Part shown: positions 50,110 to 61,870 of the stretch, in pieces | How the letters are laid out: each line of letters starts with the position of its first letter | Position numbering within the stretch: position 1 is the stretch's first letter | From: Opisthocomus hoazin | Lineage: Eukaryota > Chordata > Aves > Opisthocomiformes > Opisthocomidae | Assembly (NCBI RefSeq): GCF_030867145.1 | Contig: NC_134419.1 | Coordinates: forward strand, 77,129,403-77,193,402 | Direction: 5' to 3' | Length of the DNA stretch: 64,000 nucleotides | Position numbers and translations under genes: made by a program | The notes under the pieces: model-generated | What the model was told of the DNA's origin: nothing | Databases searched by the model: none | What the model saw: only the letters and a program-made list of their open reading frames with translations

Positions 50110-51245
50110 GTTTTGGTGTGGCCTAGATAAATCCCAGGTGCCCACCAAAACCGCTCCATCGCTCCCCTCCTCAGCTGGACAGGGGAGAGGAAATGTGATG
50201 AAAGGCTCGAGGGTCGAGACAAGGACAGGGAGAGATCACTCACCAACTACTGTCATGGACAAAACAGACTGAACTTGGGGAGAAAAGGGAGTTAAATTCA
50301 TCACCCATCAAATCAGAGGATAGTGAGAAAGAAATCCAGATTTTAAAACATGTCCCCCCCACCCCTCCCTTCTTCCCGGGCTCAGCTTCACTCCTGTTTC
50401 TCTCCCTCCTCCCCCCGAGCGGCGCAGGGGGACAGGGAATGGGGGTTGTGGTCAGTTCATCACGCGTTGTCTCTGCCGCTCCTTGTCCCTCAGGGGGAGG
50501 ACACCTCACACTCTGCCCCTGCTCCAGCGTGAGGTCCCTCTCACGGGAGACAGTTCTCCATGAACTTCTCCAACGTGAGTCCTTCCCACGGGCTGCAGCT
50601 CTTCATGAACTGCCCCAGCGTGGGTCCTTCCCACGGGGTGCAGTCCATCAGGAACAGGCTGCTCCAGCCTGCATCCCCCATGGGGTCACAAGCCCTGCCA
50701 GCAAACGTGCTCCGGCGTGGGCTCCTCTCTCCACGGGTCCGCAGGTCCTGGCAGGAACCTGCTCCAGTGCGGGCTCCCCATGGGGTCACAGCTTCCTTCA
50801 GGCATCCCCCTGCTCCAGCGTGGTGTCCCTTCTATGGGCTACAAGTGAAGATCTGCTCCACCATGTACCTCCATGGACTGCAGGGGGACAACCTGCCTCC
50901 CCATCCCTCACGAGCTGCAAGGGAAGACTCTCTGCTCTGACATTTCGAGCACCTCCTCCCCCCTCATTCTTCACTGACCTTGGTGTCTGCAGAGTTGTTT
51001 CTCTCACATCATCTCACTCCTCTCTCTTCACTGCCATTTCACCCCCGAGTTTTTTTTTTCTTCCCTTTCTTAAATATGTTATCCCAGAGGTGCTACCACC
51101 ATCGCTGATGGGCTTGGCCGTGGCCAGCGGCGGGTCTGTCTTAGAGCCGGCTGGCGCTGGCTGTATCAGACACAGAGGAAGCTTCTCACAGAAGCCACTC
51201 CTCCAGCCCCCCGCTACCAAAACCTTGCCACAAAAACCCAGAATG
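50110..51245 (-). mobile_element. Avian endogenous-retrovirus LTR-type repeat
   Basis: The sequence matches a dispersed avian LTR-like repeat that I recognise by several landmarks. On the plus strand these are CCTCAGCTGGACAGGGGAGA, GAGATCACTCACCAACTACT, GAGCGGCGCAGGGGGACAGG, CTTGGTGTCTGCAGAGTTGT, TTAAATATGTTATC and GCTACCAAAACCTTGCC. The probable LTR orientation is minus, starting near 51240 (TGGGTTTTTGTGGCAAGG). Its GC-rich middle (about 50520-50830) is a degenerate tandem array. Open frames of up to 279 codons across it are by-products of the array, not genes. No retroviral coding region was found beside it, so it is probably a solo LTR. Boundaries are approximate and the family name (ERVL or ERVK class) was not resolved. 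Confidence 0.7.
50520..50830. repeat. Degenerate GC-rich minisatellite inside the LTR repeat
   Basis: About seven copies of a unit opening GCTCCAGCGTG, or a close variant, occur at roughly 45-52 bp spacing. Several units carry TCCTTCCCACGGG or a variant followed by a CTGCAG or GTGCAG core. The array belongs to the LTR-type element around it. Confidence 0.75.
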
Positions 51246-51410
51246 AGTAGGAAAGTGAAATGCAATTACACTTACTGAAATGAGATCCAAATTTCTATCA
51301 ATGCTTTTATTTTTGCTTAAAGAATCAAAAACAACAAGCAATGAGGGAACTGACCTACAGAAGGTAATAGTTCCTTCTCTCTCTATTTCGACCGATATTT
51401 GAAAACTGTT

Positions 51411-51416
51411 TTTATT
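51411..51416 (-). terminator. Candidate ADAM12 polyadenylation signal
   Basis: The plus-strand TTTATT gives AATAAA on the minus strand, about 1.17 kb downstream of the ADAM12 stop codon. A second copy lies at about 51307-51312, just before the LTR-type repeat. Which signal is used, if either, cannot be decided by reading. The human gene has a long 3' UTR, so use of more distal signals is possible. Confidence 0.25.
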
Positions 51417-52587
51417 ACAGCATAGGTGAAACAACTGTATTCAGCAGTGCTACTGAGAAGGTACAGAAGAGACCAGAGGTAATGATACCACATAGTCAAG
51501 AGATGAATTTTTTTCCCGTGTCTTAGGAAAATCAAAGCCTATGTATTAAAATATCCATTTTGATTTGAAAATTAAGAAACCCACAACAATATTTTAGAAG
51601 TTAAATACAAAACAGTAGTAAATATGCAAAACAGAGTTGATAAGCAGAGCGATGAGGCAAAAGAACTAAGTATAATAGTTGATTTTTAAAATGTCATTCT
51701 TTGTAATGCTTGGCTTCCCCCCACCCCCTGCGTGTGATGTGTTGTCGGTCTGAACGGGACAGCTATGCAACATCGTGAGATGGGACCACCTTACACAGTA
51801 TCGTTGAATTTAATTACCAAAGCATCAAAAAGGCAATGGCACTGGAAGGCCTGATATCCACCTTATTACGTACGAACCATATTGTGTCTGAGGAAAATGA
51901 GGTCACAAAAAATTACAGTTTTATGATATACAGTACTTCTTCGGTAAGAGGACTTGTCCAACGTGAATAATCCTCTTTCAGCACAGATTTCTCAACGACT
52001 TCAAACAGTAACGTGAAAAATGAAATTACAGTACGACTGCTAGCACTGAGTGATACTTTGGTTAAATACACACGTTACACATCTGTGTACAGATATCGGG
52101 CATTTCACCATGTTCCAGATCTCTTTTTTACCCTGACAGATTCATTCAAAAGTTTGTTATGAACTGTTGAGATTGAGTTGTTTATACGTTTGGCTTATCC
52201 ATGAGTATCAGCACTCCTTAAAGACGAGATCAAAACTAAAAACTCTACATAGGACCAATAGAGCAGAATTATTCAAGTTCAGTGAAATATTACAAAAAAA
52301 GGCTTCCTTTTTAGGAAAACTCAGCTATGGTTAAAATATCTACTACAGTGCACTGCACTGTAATAAATATTCATCATAAATTAATAATTTACAAGTACCT
52401 GAGCAAGTATACAGAGCACCATAGCACAGCACAGCACCAAAGGCAGTAGCTCAGAATTCTTAAAAATAATGCTGTTTTAAACATTAAAAATTCTAAGTAT
52501 TGTCATAAAAATGAACTCCAGCTGGAGTTTAAAGATAGTGCAAACTTCTGTCTTCACTTTTTAAAACAAAGGCGTCCGATTTTCTGG
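51417..52587 (-). other. ADAM12: Probable ADAM12 3' UTR
   Basis: Sequence directly downstream of the ADAM12 stop codon on the minus strand, without a recognisable coding exon or repeat. It is assigned to the 3' UTR by position only. Confidence 0.45.
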
Positions 52588-52648
52588 TCATTTCACATCA
52601 GCAGTGTTGCTGGACCTGGATACCTGTGGTGGATGCTTAGGAGCAGGT
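52588..52648 (-). CDS. ADAM12: ADAM12 terminal coding exon with stop codon
   Basis: Acceptor TTTCCAACAG is followed by A, which completes a split Arg codon, then PAPKHPPQVSRSSNTADVK and the stop TGA (52590-52588). Human ADAM12-L ends PAPQYPHQVPRSTHTAYIK, so both the end point and the spacing are conserved. This is the C-terminus of the cytoplasmic tail of the membrane-bound long form of ADAM12, a metalloprotease-disintegrin involved in growth factor shedding and in muscle and placental cell biology. The exon is only 61 bp and was found from its junctions. Confidence 0.93.
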
Positions 52649-53855
52649 CTGTTGGAAAGAAAGAAAACAGCAAGTTGTTATTGAAACTTCTGTTAGTTCT
52701 GACTGGCAGCATCATGCCTGAGGCACGAAGATGAGTAGTAAAACTTTTTTGAGAAGAGTTGTCCAAGCTAACATCGGACAAGTAGCATAGGACTCCCATA
52801 CTGAAAGGAGATACTGTGTGCAGAAGTCCCATCAAGAAGCACAAGTGGAACCAGCAGACTCCTTTCTTCAGTCCAGGTGTTCATCGCTGCCCGGCAGCGG
52901 GGTAAGCTAGCTCAGCATTTCAGGTGTTGTTCTTTAAAGTCTTTATTTCTTTGGGTGCTCATCAATTTTGCACCTGTTTGAAAATGCTATTTAACGCTGT
53001 AGCGTAGCAGTTGGTTTCAAAAAGTTGTAGTCAGCTTGAAATATTACTGCTTTTAGAATATCTTGCTAGAATGGGCAGCCAGAAGCTTAACCAAAGTTCG
53101 CTCTTGCAGTCTTTTTGCTAGAAGTATTAGGAAACTAACTTGATTCTATTTTTAATTTTTCTGAGCAATACTAAGTGCCTCACTAGTGGAATTCCTGCAG
53201 CTTAAAATACTACTTTTATCTTCCTTGGAGCTCACTTTTTATATGTAGGAAACTGAAGAATATTGGGTAAGAAAAAATCATTGACTATGCCCATGAACAT
53301 TGGGCATAGCTATTTCACTTCCAGATAATTTTTTTCCAGCATCCTTTTTTTTGAAGTGCACAATTTGTGTGCTTTCTGAATGTTTTGGGTGTTATTTTCA
53401 GATGATAAAAACTGATGTTCCATTGTGAAATGTGTGAATGGAAAATTGCTTTTACTGGTTGTTGATCTTAACAGCACTCCGTTCTTAGCCTAATTCTGTA
53501 GGTGGTCTGAGTAGGACATTTTTTTCTGCTAGAGCTTTGTTTCTCTTGAAATTGGTGCTTCTTAAACACTTTATTTTGCAAGGAAGTGTAGTTATTGGGC
53601 CGTTTTTGTAAATATACAGTCAGCTGTTTACAGCCAAACCTTCGTATGTAGTATAAATTCCCATAGTTCTGTGGAAGGCAGTGCGGTTGTGCTGATACGC
53701 TCCCAGTGAGGGTCAGTTGGACCCTGTGTGCTTTTATACAAGCGAATAGCAAACGGTTGTTGCGTAGCTCTCGGTAATAGTTACAGCACAGCACAGTCAC
53801 TCGGGACATTTTAGACCTGCTATAAAATCAAGGCATTTTGATTAGGAGCACTAAC
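52649..53855 (-). other. ADAM12: ADAM12 last intron
   Basis: Intron between donor GTTAGT (after 53856) and acceptor TTTCCAACAG (ends 52649). A 113-codon minus-strand open frame at 53468-53809 lies wholly inside and has no recognisable similarity. Confidence 0.85.
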
Positions 53856-53983
53856 CTTACGGGCGTAACGTGAGGCAGAGCTTTGGCGTGCCCGGGCACT
53901 GCTGCGCATGCACTGCTACAGCGCACTTTGCTCAGAGGGTCTGCGGGTAGCGGCTTCCGAGGAGGGCTGGGCTTGCGGTGTCC
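53856..53983 (-). CDS. ADAM12: ADAM12 cytoplasmic-tail exon with SH3-ligand motif
   Basis: Acceptor GATAGCAG is followed by GGA CAC CGC AAG. The translation is GHRKPSPPRKPLPADPLSKV, then RCSSACAAVPGHAKALPHVT, PV and two bases of a split Arg codon. The core PSPPRKPLPADPL aligns with human NPPQKPLPADPL, a proline-rich PxxP segment; such sites in the ADAM12 tail bind SH3 domains (Src-family kinases, Grb2 and p85 in the literature). The more GC-rich middle diverges from human. Two donors are possible: GTAAGG at 53860, or GTTAGT at 53855. The second keeps the phase (2 bases out, completed by A in the last exon) and matches the human junction, so it was chosen. Confidence 0.9.
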
Positions 53984-56900
53984 CTGCTATCAAACATAAG
54001 GCTGTATTAGTCTTTGGAGCTGACACAACGTACTTAACATAGCAACAACTGAGATAAATTCAAGATAAGTTCGGAGTAGTTGTGAGCAGGTATGTTTAAA
54101 TGAGTAAGCTGTAACTTATTTTTAATACACCAGCACTAACTTATTTTTAATAAACCAGCACTTATATTTTAAAACAAAGGTTTAATGCTACATTTGAATG
54201 ATATTGTTTCTTTTGCTTCTTTACTCTAGAAATTCTGGATGCATCTATATTGGAGTTAATGATTAATTGGTGGTAAATGAAAACAACATAGACTGATTAC
54301 ATAACACTGTAAAAGTAGTTCTACAGAAAGATGGAAATACTAAAAATGACTTTATAATGCAAATTCAGATGGCCACAAAATCAAACTGTTCGAGTCCAGT
54401 TTGAATTGGTAGGATCTGTGGAATTTCTTTTAGAGAGGCTGCTGTGCTTTCATTCTGTGGAATTAAATGATTCATTAATAAAGAACAGAAGTCGTCTGCT
54501 GTCAGGGATGAGCTAACGTCTCTTCTGTGTGGTCCCTGAAACATTGCAAAAATGGTAACAAGTCTATTTGTGGTCTTCATTAGGAAGAACTGGGATAGAT
54601 TAAGTGACTTGCTTGGGGCACACAAAAACTCTCCAACATATCCAAAACCTCACTTCAGATCCTTCTACTATTTGTACTGCATAGTCATACTTTTTCTAAG
54701 TAATTTTTACTCTTTACTATTAGTTTGCCATGACCATCGTTAGTAAAGTTGACCAAAAAGAAACAAGAAGAGCCTACAAGCATAATCTGGTTAAAGATCC
54801 CTTGAAAGATGTAATCGAAACAAGCACAGGCATGAATTGCTCATGAATAAAGTACAACTTTTCATTAGTTGTTTTGAGGATCCCTTTGTTTTCTTACTTT
54901 TCATGGCAAATGTTTGCTCTTTCAAGAAGAAAATACAGGCTGGCTATCAGTAGGCATTTTGATAAAGAAGAAAACATGAAGCTTAAGCAAACCTCGTATG
55001 TAGCCATTGAAAATTTACCACAAACTAGATTTTAAGGCTGTATACAATGTCCCTTTTCTTTTTCACTGTCGACATAACATGTACCGGTTCTTGGGTGAAT
55101 GACAAATACTTTGTGCACTGAATTTCTTACTCATACACATGCGCATGTTTTGAAGTAAAATATTCCAATGTGGAACAAGTTGGATCACAGCAGACACTGA
55201 CACTTTTAAAAAAACTGAATTATCTCTACAGTAAAATATAAACTTAAGTTGCTTCTCTAATAATTTTTTAGAAGCCATAATGTTGATTACATGGGAGAGC
55301 ATATGCATCACCACCTCAAGTGTGACAGCATTTAAAAACAAAAAAAGTTGTAACAAATGCAAACCCATCAGTGTTATAAAGACAGCAAACAACGAACGCA
55401 TCTTTGAACATCCTAAAGACTTCATTCCCTTGACTGTCTTCACAGGAGGGGCCTTTTCCCTCAAGTATTCTGACATGATTAATCACATGAATTAGTCTGA
55501 TCACTTCAGTATTCAGCTGTTTGCTTGATCAGCCTCTAACTGTTGTTGCGTGATTTGTATTTACTCTTCAACTGGCAGAATGCTTCGGTGCCGTAACTGG
55601 AAGAGGAACTGATCCAGGCTCAGCAGTCTAGAGAAACAAAGGTCTGAAGAGCTTCAGATCTGGTGAGGATGAATGAATGAAAGGAGAGGAGAACTTTTCT
55701 TGTTTATTTATTTCTGTTTATTAGCTGTTCCTATGGCTAATCACCGCCTGCCACACCTGATAGTAAGGAAAGATCGACTTCCCGAGAAGCTCAGAGCAGC
55801 TAAGTACTGATGGGACCCCAGCAGTTGTGTTTTTCCCCCTTTTGGCAGGGGAAGCTGGATGAAACGGCTAATCTATACGTGCTGATCTGGAACAATTCTT
55901 CAGCTGGGGAGTAAGCACGCTCTCATGGTTGAGCATTATGATATTCTTTGATGCCTAAGCCAAACTTCTTTCGGTCCTCCTATTCCAGAAGAAACATCCA
56001 TGTGAGGGGGTATGTTGAAACAGCGATCCAACTATAAACATAACTGTGATGGGTAGACAAGGCCAGCGCCTGATTTCTTCCCTCTGCCCCAAGCTTGTAA
56101 GAATGTCATCCTTGAGTTAATATTACTCAGGAGGAAGCAGCAAAGTGGTTTGACAAAGTCTACTGTGGCAAGCTGGTAAGAAACGGTAAAAGAAAGAACA
56201 AAAAGGGAGGGAATTCAGATAAAAATGGAGATGGAGAATGTATAATGGCTGAGATGAAGCAAAATGGAGGAGCAATTCATAGAAGGGAGACGCCAGCATA
56301 GGAAAATGCCATCAGGAAAACATGTGTCCTTAGAAGCAGAGGCAAAAATATTTCAAGAAATAAATTTCCTCTCTGAACTGATTTCAGGATGGTCTTTAAA
56401 ATTCTTTATGTGACTCAGGAGAATCCAAATTGATAGAGCTTTGTTTGTGAACATGTTTGGAAGCTTGCTGTAGCCTTTGATGTCCTGGCAAGTCCCTAGC
56501 ACAGCTCACAGTACCACCATGGCTGTGCTTTCCTGCTTCATTGCTGTCTCTGTTCTCCCAGCCCATTATTTTTTCCGCTACAGAGCTTCAGCTCTTCAAT
56601 AGCAGCTTATGGATAGATTTCTTTGTCCAGTTTTATGCATTTATCGCATTCAGTCTTTGTATTTGGAAAAGTAGTGTTTTAAATATTGTTATGATCTCGT
56701 TTTGCAGCTCTGCTAGGAGGAAAAACATGATTCTCATATTGAGCAGCTACAAAGACAGCAGGTGCATGAAGCGTCCATTTTTTTTCACGGATACGTCTTT
56801 CAATAAGCAACCAGAAAAAGGTTCTTGCCTGAACTGGGTTGGGTGAGAAAGGGCGTCTCCCTCAATCTATTTAGATGGGAACTTATTTTGTGTTAGCCCT

Positions 56901-59900
56901 AAAGCCAGTCGGAGGTGACATAGGAGAGGCATTAGCAAGAATAACTGTGGCAGAATGAGCAGAAGGTGAGCCCAGCTCCATTTTACCAGGGAAAAAGTAA
57001 AAATACCAAGCTATATTTCCTGTAATAAGGATAACCTGTAAAACACGAGATACGTTTTGGTAATAAAATGATGACGGTATCAGAGGCAGCAACTGAATGT
57101 TAACAGCAACAAAACCAAGAAGCAGCGACAAAATGGGCACGCGTGGACTGAACCCACAGTTAGTATAAACCTGCACCATTTCCTTGATTTCAATGGTGCT
57201 GTGCTGATTTATATTGACTGGTAATCCGGCCCGTAAATGAAGTATGTTTGCTTTGCGAGAGCATCCAAAAGAAGGAAAAGCTCTTTATCAGTCGAAAGAT
57301 TGTTAAATATGGAACTTGGCAACAGTTCATTTGCCAAGTGGGTTTTTTTTGGGTTTTTCTTTTGTTGTTGCTTCTTTACAACTGAAATTTTATCACAAAA
57401 TACTAATCCCTTCATTGCTGTATCAACAGCCACTAGAGGGGAAGAGAGTTGTCTTGGAGTCTATGTAGTAGCGAGCGGAGGCAGCAGGGAGGTAGCTGGT
57501 GCTGAACTACCCCTCTCAGGAGGGAGAAGCGGGAGGCGTCAGCTGTGGAGCCACAGACTCAGCGATGTTCTTCTGCAGCACTGTACGGCAGTGCTGAGCA
57601 TCTGGATGATATTACAAATGTAGCAATGATTTTTAAAGTGCTTCCTCTTGATGACCTGATAGATGCGCTTCCAAGAGAGTGCTGAAGCAACAGATTAAGG
57701 AGTATCTATACACGCCAGACCAAAGCTATTCTCAAGTTAATTTACTTCTTCCAAGCTTTGAGGGAGTAAAATTGTTAACTTCAGAAAAGATTTTCTTCCC
57801 AAACAGTCTTTTCTGTGTCCCTAGGGTATAAAAAGTAGCTGTTTCTGACAATCACGAATGGAGGTTGTGGACATAATTTTGACAGAGGCCACCCTTGCTT
57901 GTGCACTAGGTTGCCGTGAGTTGATCCCCTGTTTGTCCCACTTCTGTTTCGTGCAGCAACGGAAAGTTGAAGACGGTGATATTTTGCCTGATGGAGTAAC
58001 CGTCACAATTAATTTGAGCTGCCGAACTGAAAAGCTTTTTGGCAGCTTCAGATTTGTCTGTCTCTGGTAATGGATAGATCTGGTACTCTACCTTGCACTT
58101 TATGTGGGATTTGAAGGGGAGGGCACTTAGTAACATGAACTGTAGTGGTGCATTAGGCTGCTTTGATGTGTGATGACAGGCTGGGGCAGATACAGACGCA
58201 CCATCAGAATGAGAAATGGTTACTTTTGCTTGGAAAGCCTTTTCTCCATCTGTCTTCTGCTAGCAGCAGACAACGTAAGCTTATAAGTTGCTAAAATAGC
58301 AGAAATTACTTTTTTTTTTTAAAGATCTCTTTGATTAAGAAAGAAAAAAGCACTTGTACTTAAAAATCTTAATTTTGACCACTGTGAAATATGCAGAATG
58401 TTTTAAGGAATGCAAGAAAGTAAACAACTAAACCATTGGAGCTAAAGACAAAGGCAAGACAAACCAATACGGCTTCAGATTTTGCAGAAAATTGATTTTA
58501 GAAAGAATCAATATTTCCTCTGAAATGGAAAACAAAAGATGAGCAAGATTGGAAAGGGAAGAAGAAAAAGCTTAAATACTTGAAAGCAGTTAATAAACTG
58601 TCCACACTTACAGAAGTTGGTTTGAGTGATTCGATGTTCAGACTCAGACAAAATTAAAACTAGATGCACTTTTTCACCTGTCATAGGATGTAAGCACACT
58701 GCCATGGCAGTTTAGCACGTTTGGTTTCTCTCTTCTTTTTACAGCCACCCTTCAAAGCACTGCACTTCAGCAACAGCTTCTCATAGCCATATCTTCCTAT
58801 AAATCATTGGGAAGATGCCTCCGCGTAGCTGACAAGGTCACTGCAGGAAGAAGGTGCTCTGTCCTTGGACATGCTCGCAAGGGTCAGATGGGCACAGCTG
58901 CCCAGGACACAGCTATCTGAGTATGCATTTGCAGTGCGTGCATCCAAACCAATGTGATACTCATTTAAGATAGCTTGCTGATAACGACATTCACTTCATC
59001 TTAATGTTGTACTATACCCAGAATAGCATAATGTCTACAAAACAGAAATAGCTGGATGCCTGATTCACAGAATCACAGCATGGTCGGGGTTGGAAGGGAC
59101 CTCTGTGGGTCACCCAGTCCAACCCCCTGCCGAAGCAGGGTCACCCAGAGCAGGCTGCACAGAACCACGTCCAGGCAGGTCTTGAGTATCTCCAGAGAAG
59201 GAGACTCCACAACCTCTCTGGGCAACCTGTGCCAGGGCTCCATCACCCTCAGAGGGAAGAAGTTCTTCCTCATGTTCAGACAGAACTTCCTCTGCTTCAG
59301 TTTGTGCCTGTTGCCCCTTGTCCTGTTGCTGGGCACCACTGAAAAGAGTCTGGCCCCATCCTCCTGACACCCACCCTGCAGATATTTATAAGCATTTATT
59401 AGAGATGCTCCAGTCCCCTCATCATCCTCATAGCCCTCTGCTGGACTGTCTCCAGTAGCTCCTCATCTTTCTTGAACTGGGGAGCCCAGAACTGGACACA
59501 GCACTGCAGGTGGGGCCTCACCAGGGCAGAGTAGAGGGCGAGGAGAACCTCCCTCGACCTGCTGGCCACACTCCTCTTGATGCACCCCAGGATCCCATTG
59601 GCCTTCTTGGCAACCAGGGCACACTGCTAGATTCCTTTGCTTAGACACAGTCATGCTATCAATGAAGCCATAAGAGAGAAGCCAGGGACAAGAAAAGAGA
59701 CAACATACTATAGACAACTGCATAGACAACTTCATCTACCCTGAATATCGCCTCAAGATGCATCTTATTACAAAAAATAAAGGTTACCAGCTCTGTGCAA
59801 ACATTGCAATGAAAGGCATGTCTACATGAAGTAGTGTGGGTAATTACAAGTCTGCTTTTCAGATCTGTGCTCTGGGGAAAAAATATCTAATTGATGCACC

Positions 59901-60373
59901 CCTCAGCAGAACAGGAGCCCATCAAGCTAATATACCTTTTGCTCTCGCGCAAGACATCTGGAGCTTGGCTGCCTAAACTATATCCCTGTATTTGACATCT
60001 TGATAACAGACCGTACAGTTCCCCCTCTGGTTGGGCAGCTGGCAAGATGAGCCTGTGTTTGCCTGCAATACGGTGCTTGTCTATACTGGTGTGTCTTTTG
60101 GGTGGTGAAAGGAGAGTTCAGGATCCTAGATTTTAGGATCACAGCCTCAGTTGGCATAAACCGATATAACCTTCGTGAGCAAAATAGGAAATTTAGATGT
60201 CCTTATGAAATTATCCACACCACATTTGTAAACTTCTACAAAGTATAAAGGAAAGACTGTGGAAAAAGGCCAGTATGAAAGATGAGAAAACACTTCATTC
60301 CTATTCTCCACATGCAGATACTCACGCACTAAATATTAAATAGAAGGGAAGCTAAATGAAAATCTGTGGTTAC
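53984..60373 (-). other. ADAM12: ADAM12 intron with a CR1 insertion
   Basis: Intron of about 6.4 kb between donor GTAACC (after 60374) and acceptor GATAGCAG. It contains the CR1 copy at 59.06-59.63 kb. Several open frames of 70-137 codons (for example 55063-55476 minus, 57237-57623 plus) have no recognisable similarity. Confidence 0.85.
59063..59630 (-). repeat. CR1 LINE copy with internal deletion, inside an ADAM12 intron
   Basis: The plus strand starts TTCACAGAATCACAGCATGG and GTTGGAAGGGACCTCTGTGG, and it is close to the 39.6 kb copy along its length. At about 59393-59402 it jumps from AGCATTTATTAG to AGATGCTCCAGTCCCC, skipping roughly 75 bp that the 39.6 kb copy keeps (the block encoding [13 protein letters not shown]). 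The element lies in the same strand as ADAM12. It ends near GGCAACCAGGGCACACTG. Confidence 0.93.
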
Positions 60374-60556
60374 CTGGGCCAGCCTCAGCGAAGGGTGAGC
60401 TGGCAAGGGTCTTTCAGGCACAGCTTGGTGACACGGCAGCTGGGGAAGGGGTGGCAGGACTCGCTGTGGTGTTTTTAATCGTGGCAACTCGTGCGTCTTC
60501 ACAGGGTTACTAATGTCAACGATCTGATATGGCAGTGGTCTTCTTGGACCGTCTCT
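60374..60556 (-). CDS. ADAM12: ADAM12 cytoplasmic-tail exon, proline-rich
   Basis: Acceptor TTCTTACAG is followed by 61 whole codons: RDGPRRPLPYQIVDISNPVK, then THELPRLKTPQRVLPPLPQL and PCHQAVPERPLPAHPSLRLA with a final Q. The donor is GTAACC. It aligns with human NPRRLLQCQNVDISRPLNGL and STQRVLPPLHRAP, then ARPLPAKPALRQAQ. At least three PxxP SH3-ligand segments are visible (RRPLPYQ, RVLPPLPQL, ERPLPAHP). The second and third correspond to the mapped human SH3-binding clusters. Phase is 0 on both sides, consistent with the neighbours. Confidence 0.95.
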
Positions 60557-60989
60557 CTGTAAGAAAAACCCCAACCCAAAGTTACGAACTTCAGGAGTTG
60601 ACGTAAGCAGTGCTACTTTAACATCTATGTTATTCGCTTGCTTTTCTCTCCTACTCTGCTTTCATCTACCTTCAACACCTCTGCAACCAGGGAAGCAATT
60701 AACAGCTTCCAGAGTCCTGCTGAAGCACTTCATCCTTCTGGTGTAAGCTGGCTGGCTCTGTCCTGCAGACTAAACTATTTCTTTTCTGCGCTTGACATCT
60801 CCATCAGTCTAAAACTTGGGAGCCATAAATGTATTTTGAAGCCTACATCTTCTCCCGTTTTACATACTGTTAGTTGTACATGATATTAAGAACATGTAAG
60901 AATTGTCTTATTATAAGTTACTTAAATGATATTCAAAATACATAAAGTTCCCCCCACCTCCCTTTTTTTTAAACTATTTAGGGACTCAC
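60557..60989 (-). other. ADAM12: ADAM12 intron
   Basis: Short intron of 433 bp between donor GTGAGT and acceptor TTCTTACAG. No further feature seen. Confidence 0.9.
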
Positions 60990-61098
60990 TTTTTGTATGT
61001 TTGTGTTTTGTGGCTTCATGATGCGATTTTTACTGAGAGACGTGGTATGAACGTGATTAGGCTCAGATGAACTGGAATGTCTTGCTGGTCTCACAGAC
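60990..61098 (-). CDS. ADAM12: ADAM12 cytoplasmic-tail exon, poorly conserved
   Basis: Acceptor GCGTTGCAG is followed by G, completing a split Arg codon, then SVRPARHSSSSEPNHVHTTS and LSKNRIMKPQNTNIQK, with donor GTGAGT. Only the start (SVRPAR against human CVRPSRPP) clearly resembles human. The rest is a Ser, His and Asn-rich stretch that replaces the human Gly/His/Leu-rich segment, although the length (36 codons) is about the same. Phase (1 base in, 0 out) and splice signals are clean, so the exon is secure despite the divergence. Confidence 0.9.
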
Positions 61099-61734
61099 CT
61101 GCAACGCAAACATATATTTTTTTGACCACAACATTCTGGTTTACAATATCTTTTTTTAAATGGTAGCCTCTTTTCAGAATGAGATTTTGCAAGGACTTTC
61201 TGACTTTTTATGGTAAACAAGGAAAGTAAACATAGTCTAGTGCTCCTCCAAGAATGAAAATAAATATTGATTTTTGGAAACCAATAGTCTGTTAAATTAG
61301 CTTCTGCAATCTGTGGAAATGCAGCTTGGTAATACCCAAGAGACTATTCTAATGAAGCCAGCATTTAAACCGTAATGACCTCAAATATGAAAGTTTCATC
61401 TTCCTCGGCTGAGTTGGGATAGAAGGCCATGCAGTATAATGAAACTATTTCAAGCATATGAAAATAAAGGCAATGCTTCCTTCACTTCTTCATGTTTTAT
61501 CATGAAAGAAAAGAGGTATATAGTCAAACCAAAATCTACGTTATTTACTGACAGTCAGTAAAGTTAAACCGGGAAAAGCACCGCTGTTAATACTCGGTGA
61601 ATAAATTTTGTTAAGGCTGGCTCTTTCCACCATATTCACACCATTCTGAGATGAATGTCAAGATGAGAGCTGCCATGTTTCCAGCTACTTTCTACCAATA
61701 CCTATTAGAGTATAATTAAGGAAAACAATCATAC
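61099..61734 (-). other. ADAM12: ADAM12 intron
   Basis: Intron of 636 bp between donor GTATGA and acceptor GCGTTGCAG. Nothing else recognised. Confidence 0.9.
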
Positions 61735-61870
61735 CTTAGTTTCTCTATTGTTGTCTTTTTACTTGTGAACAACCATCTCATGAAAGTCTTCCTTTTCAGA
61801 TACACGACTGATCCAGCAATGATAAGGCACAGAATGGTTATCAGCACTCCTATGGTTAAACTCTTCTTAT
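61735..61870 (-). CDS. ADAM12: ADAM12 transmembrane exon
   Basis: Acceptor TTTTGTTGCAG is followed by AT, completing a split Asp codon, then KKSLTIGVLITILCLIIAGS and VVYLKRKTFMRWLFTSKKTT, IEKL and two bases of Arg. Residues from LTIGV to VVYL form a hydrophobic span of about 21 residues, a single-pass transmembrane helix, followed at once by the basic stop-transfer KRK. It aligns with human LTIGILVTILCLLAAGFVVY and LKRKTLIRLLF. With the four following exons the predicted cytoplasmic tail is about 180 residues, essentially the same as the human long form. The exons for the metalloprotease, disintegrin, cysteine-rich and EGF-like parts lie further right, outside the window. Confidence 0.96.

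Noticed and set aside
50439-51278. 279-codon plus-strand open frame, the longest in the window
   Set aside because: It lies almost wholly inside the LTR-type repeat and its minisatellite; the repeated GC-rich units keep several frames open at once.
53468-53809. 113-codon minus-strand frame between two ADAM12 exons
   Set aside because: No recognisable similarity or splice logic; the flanking exons join in phase without it.
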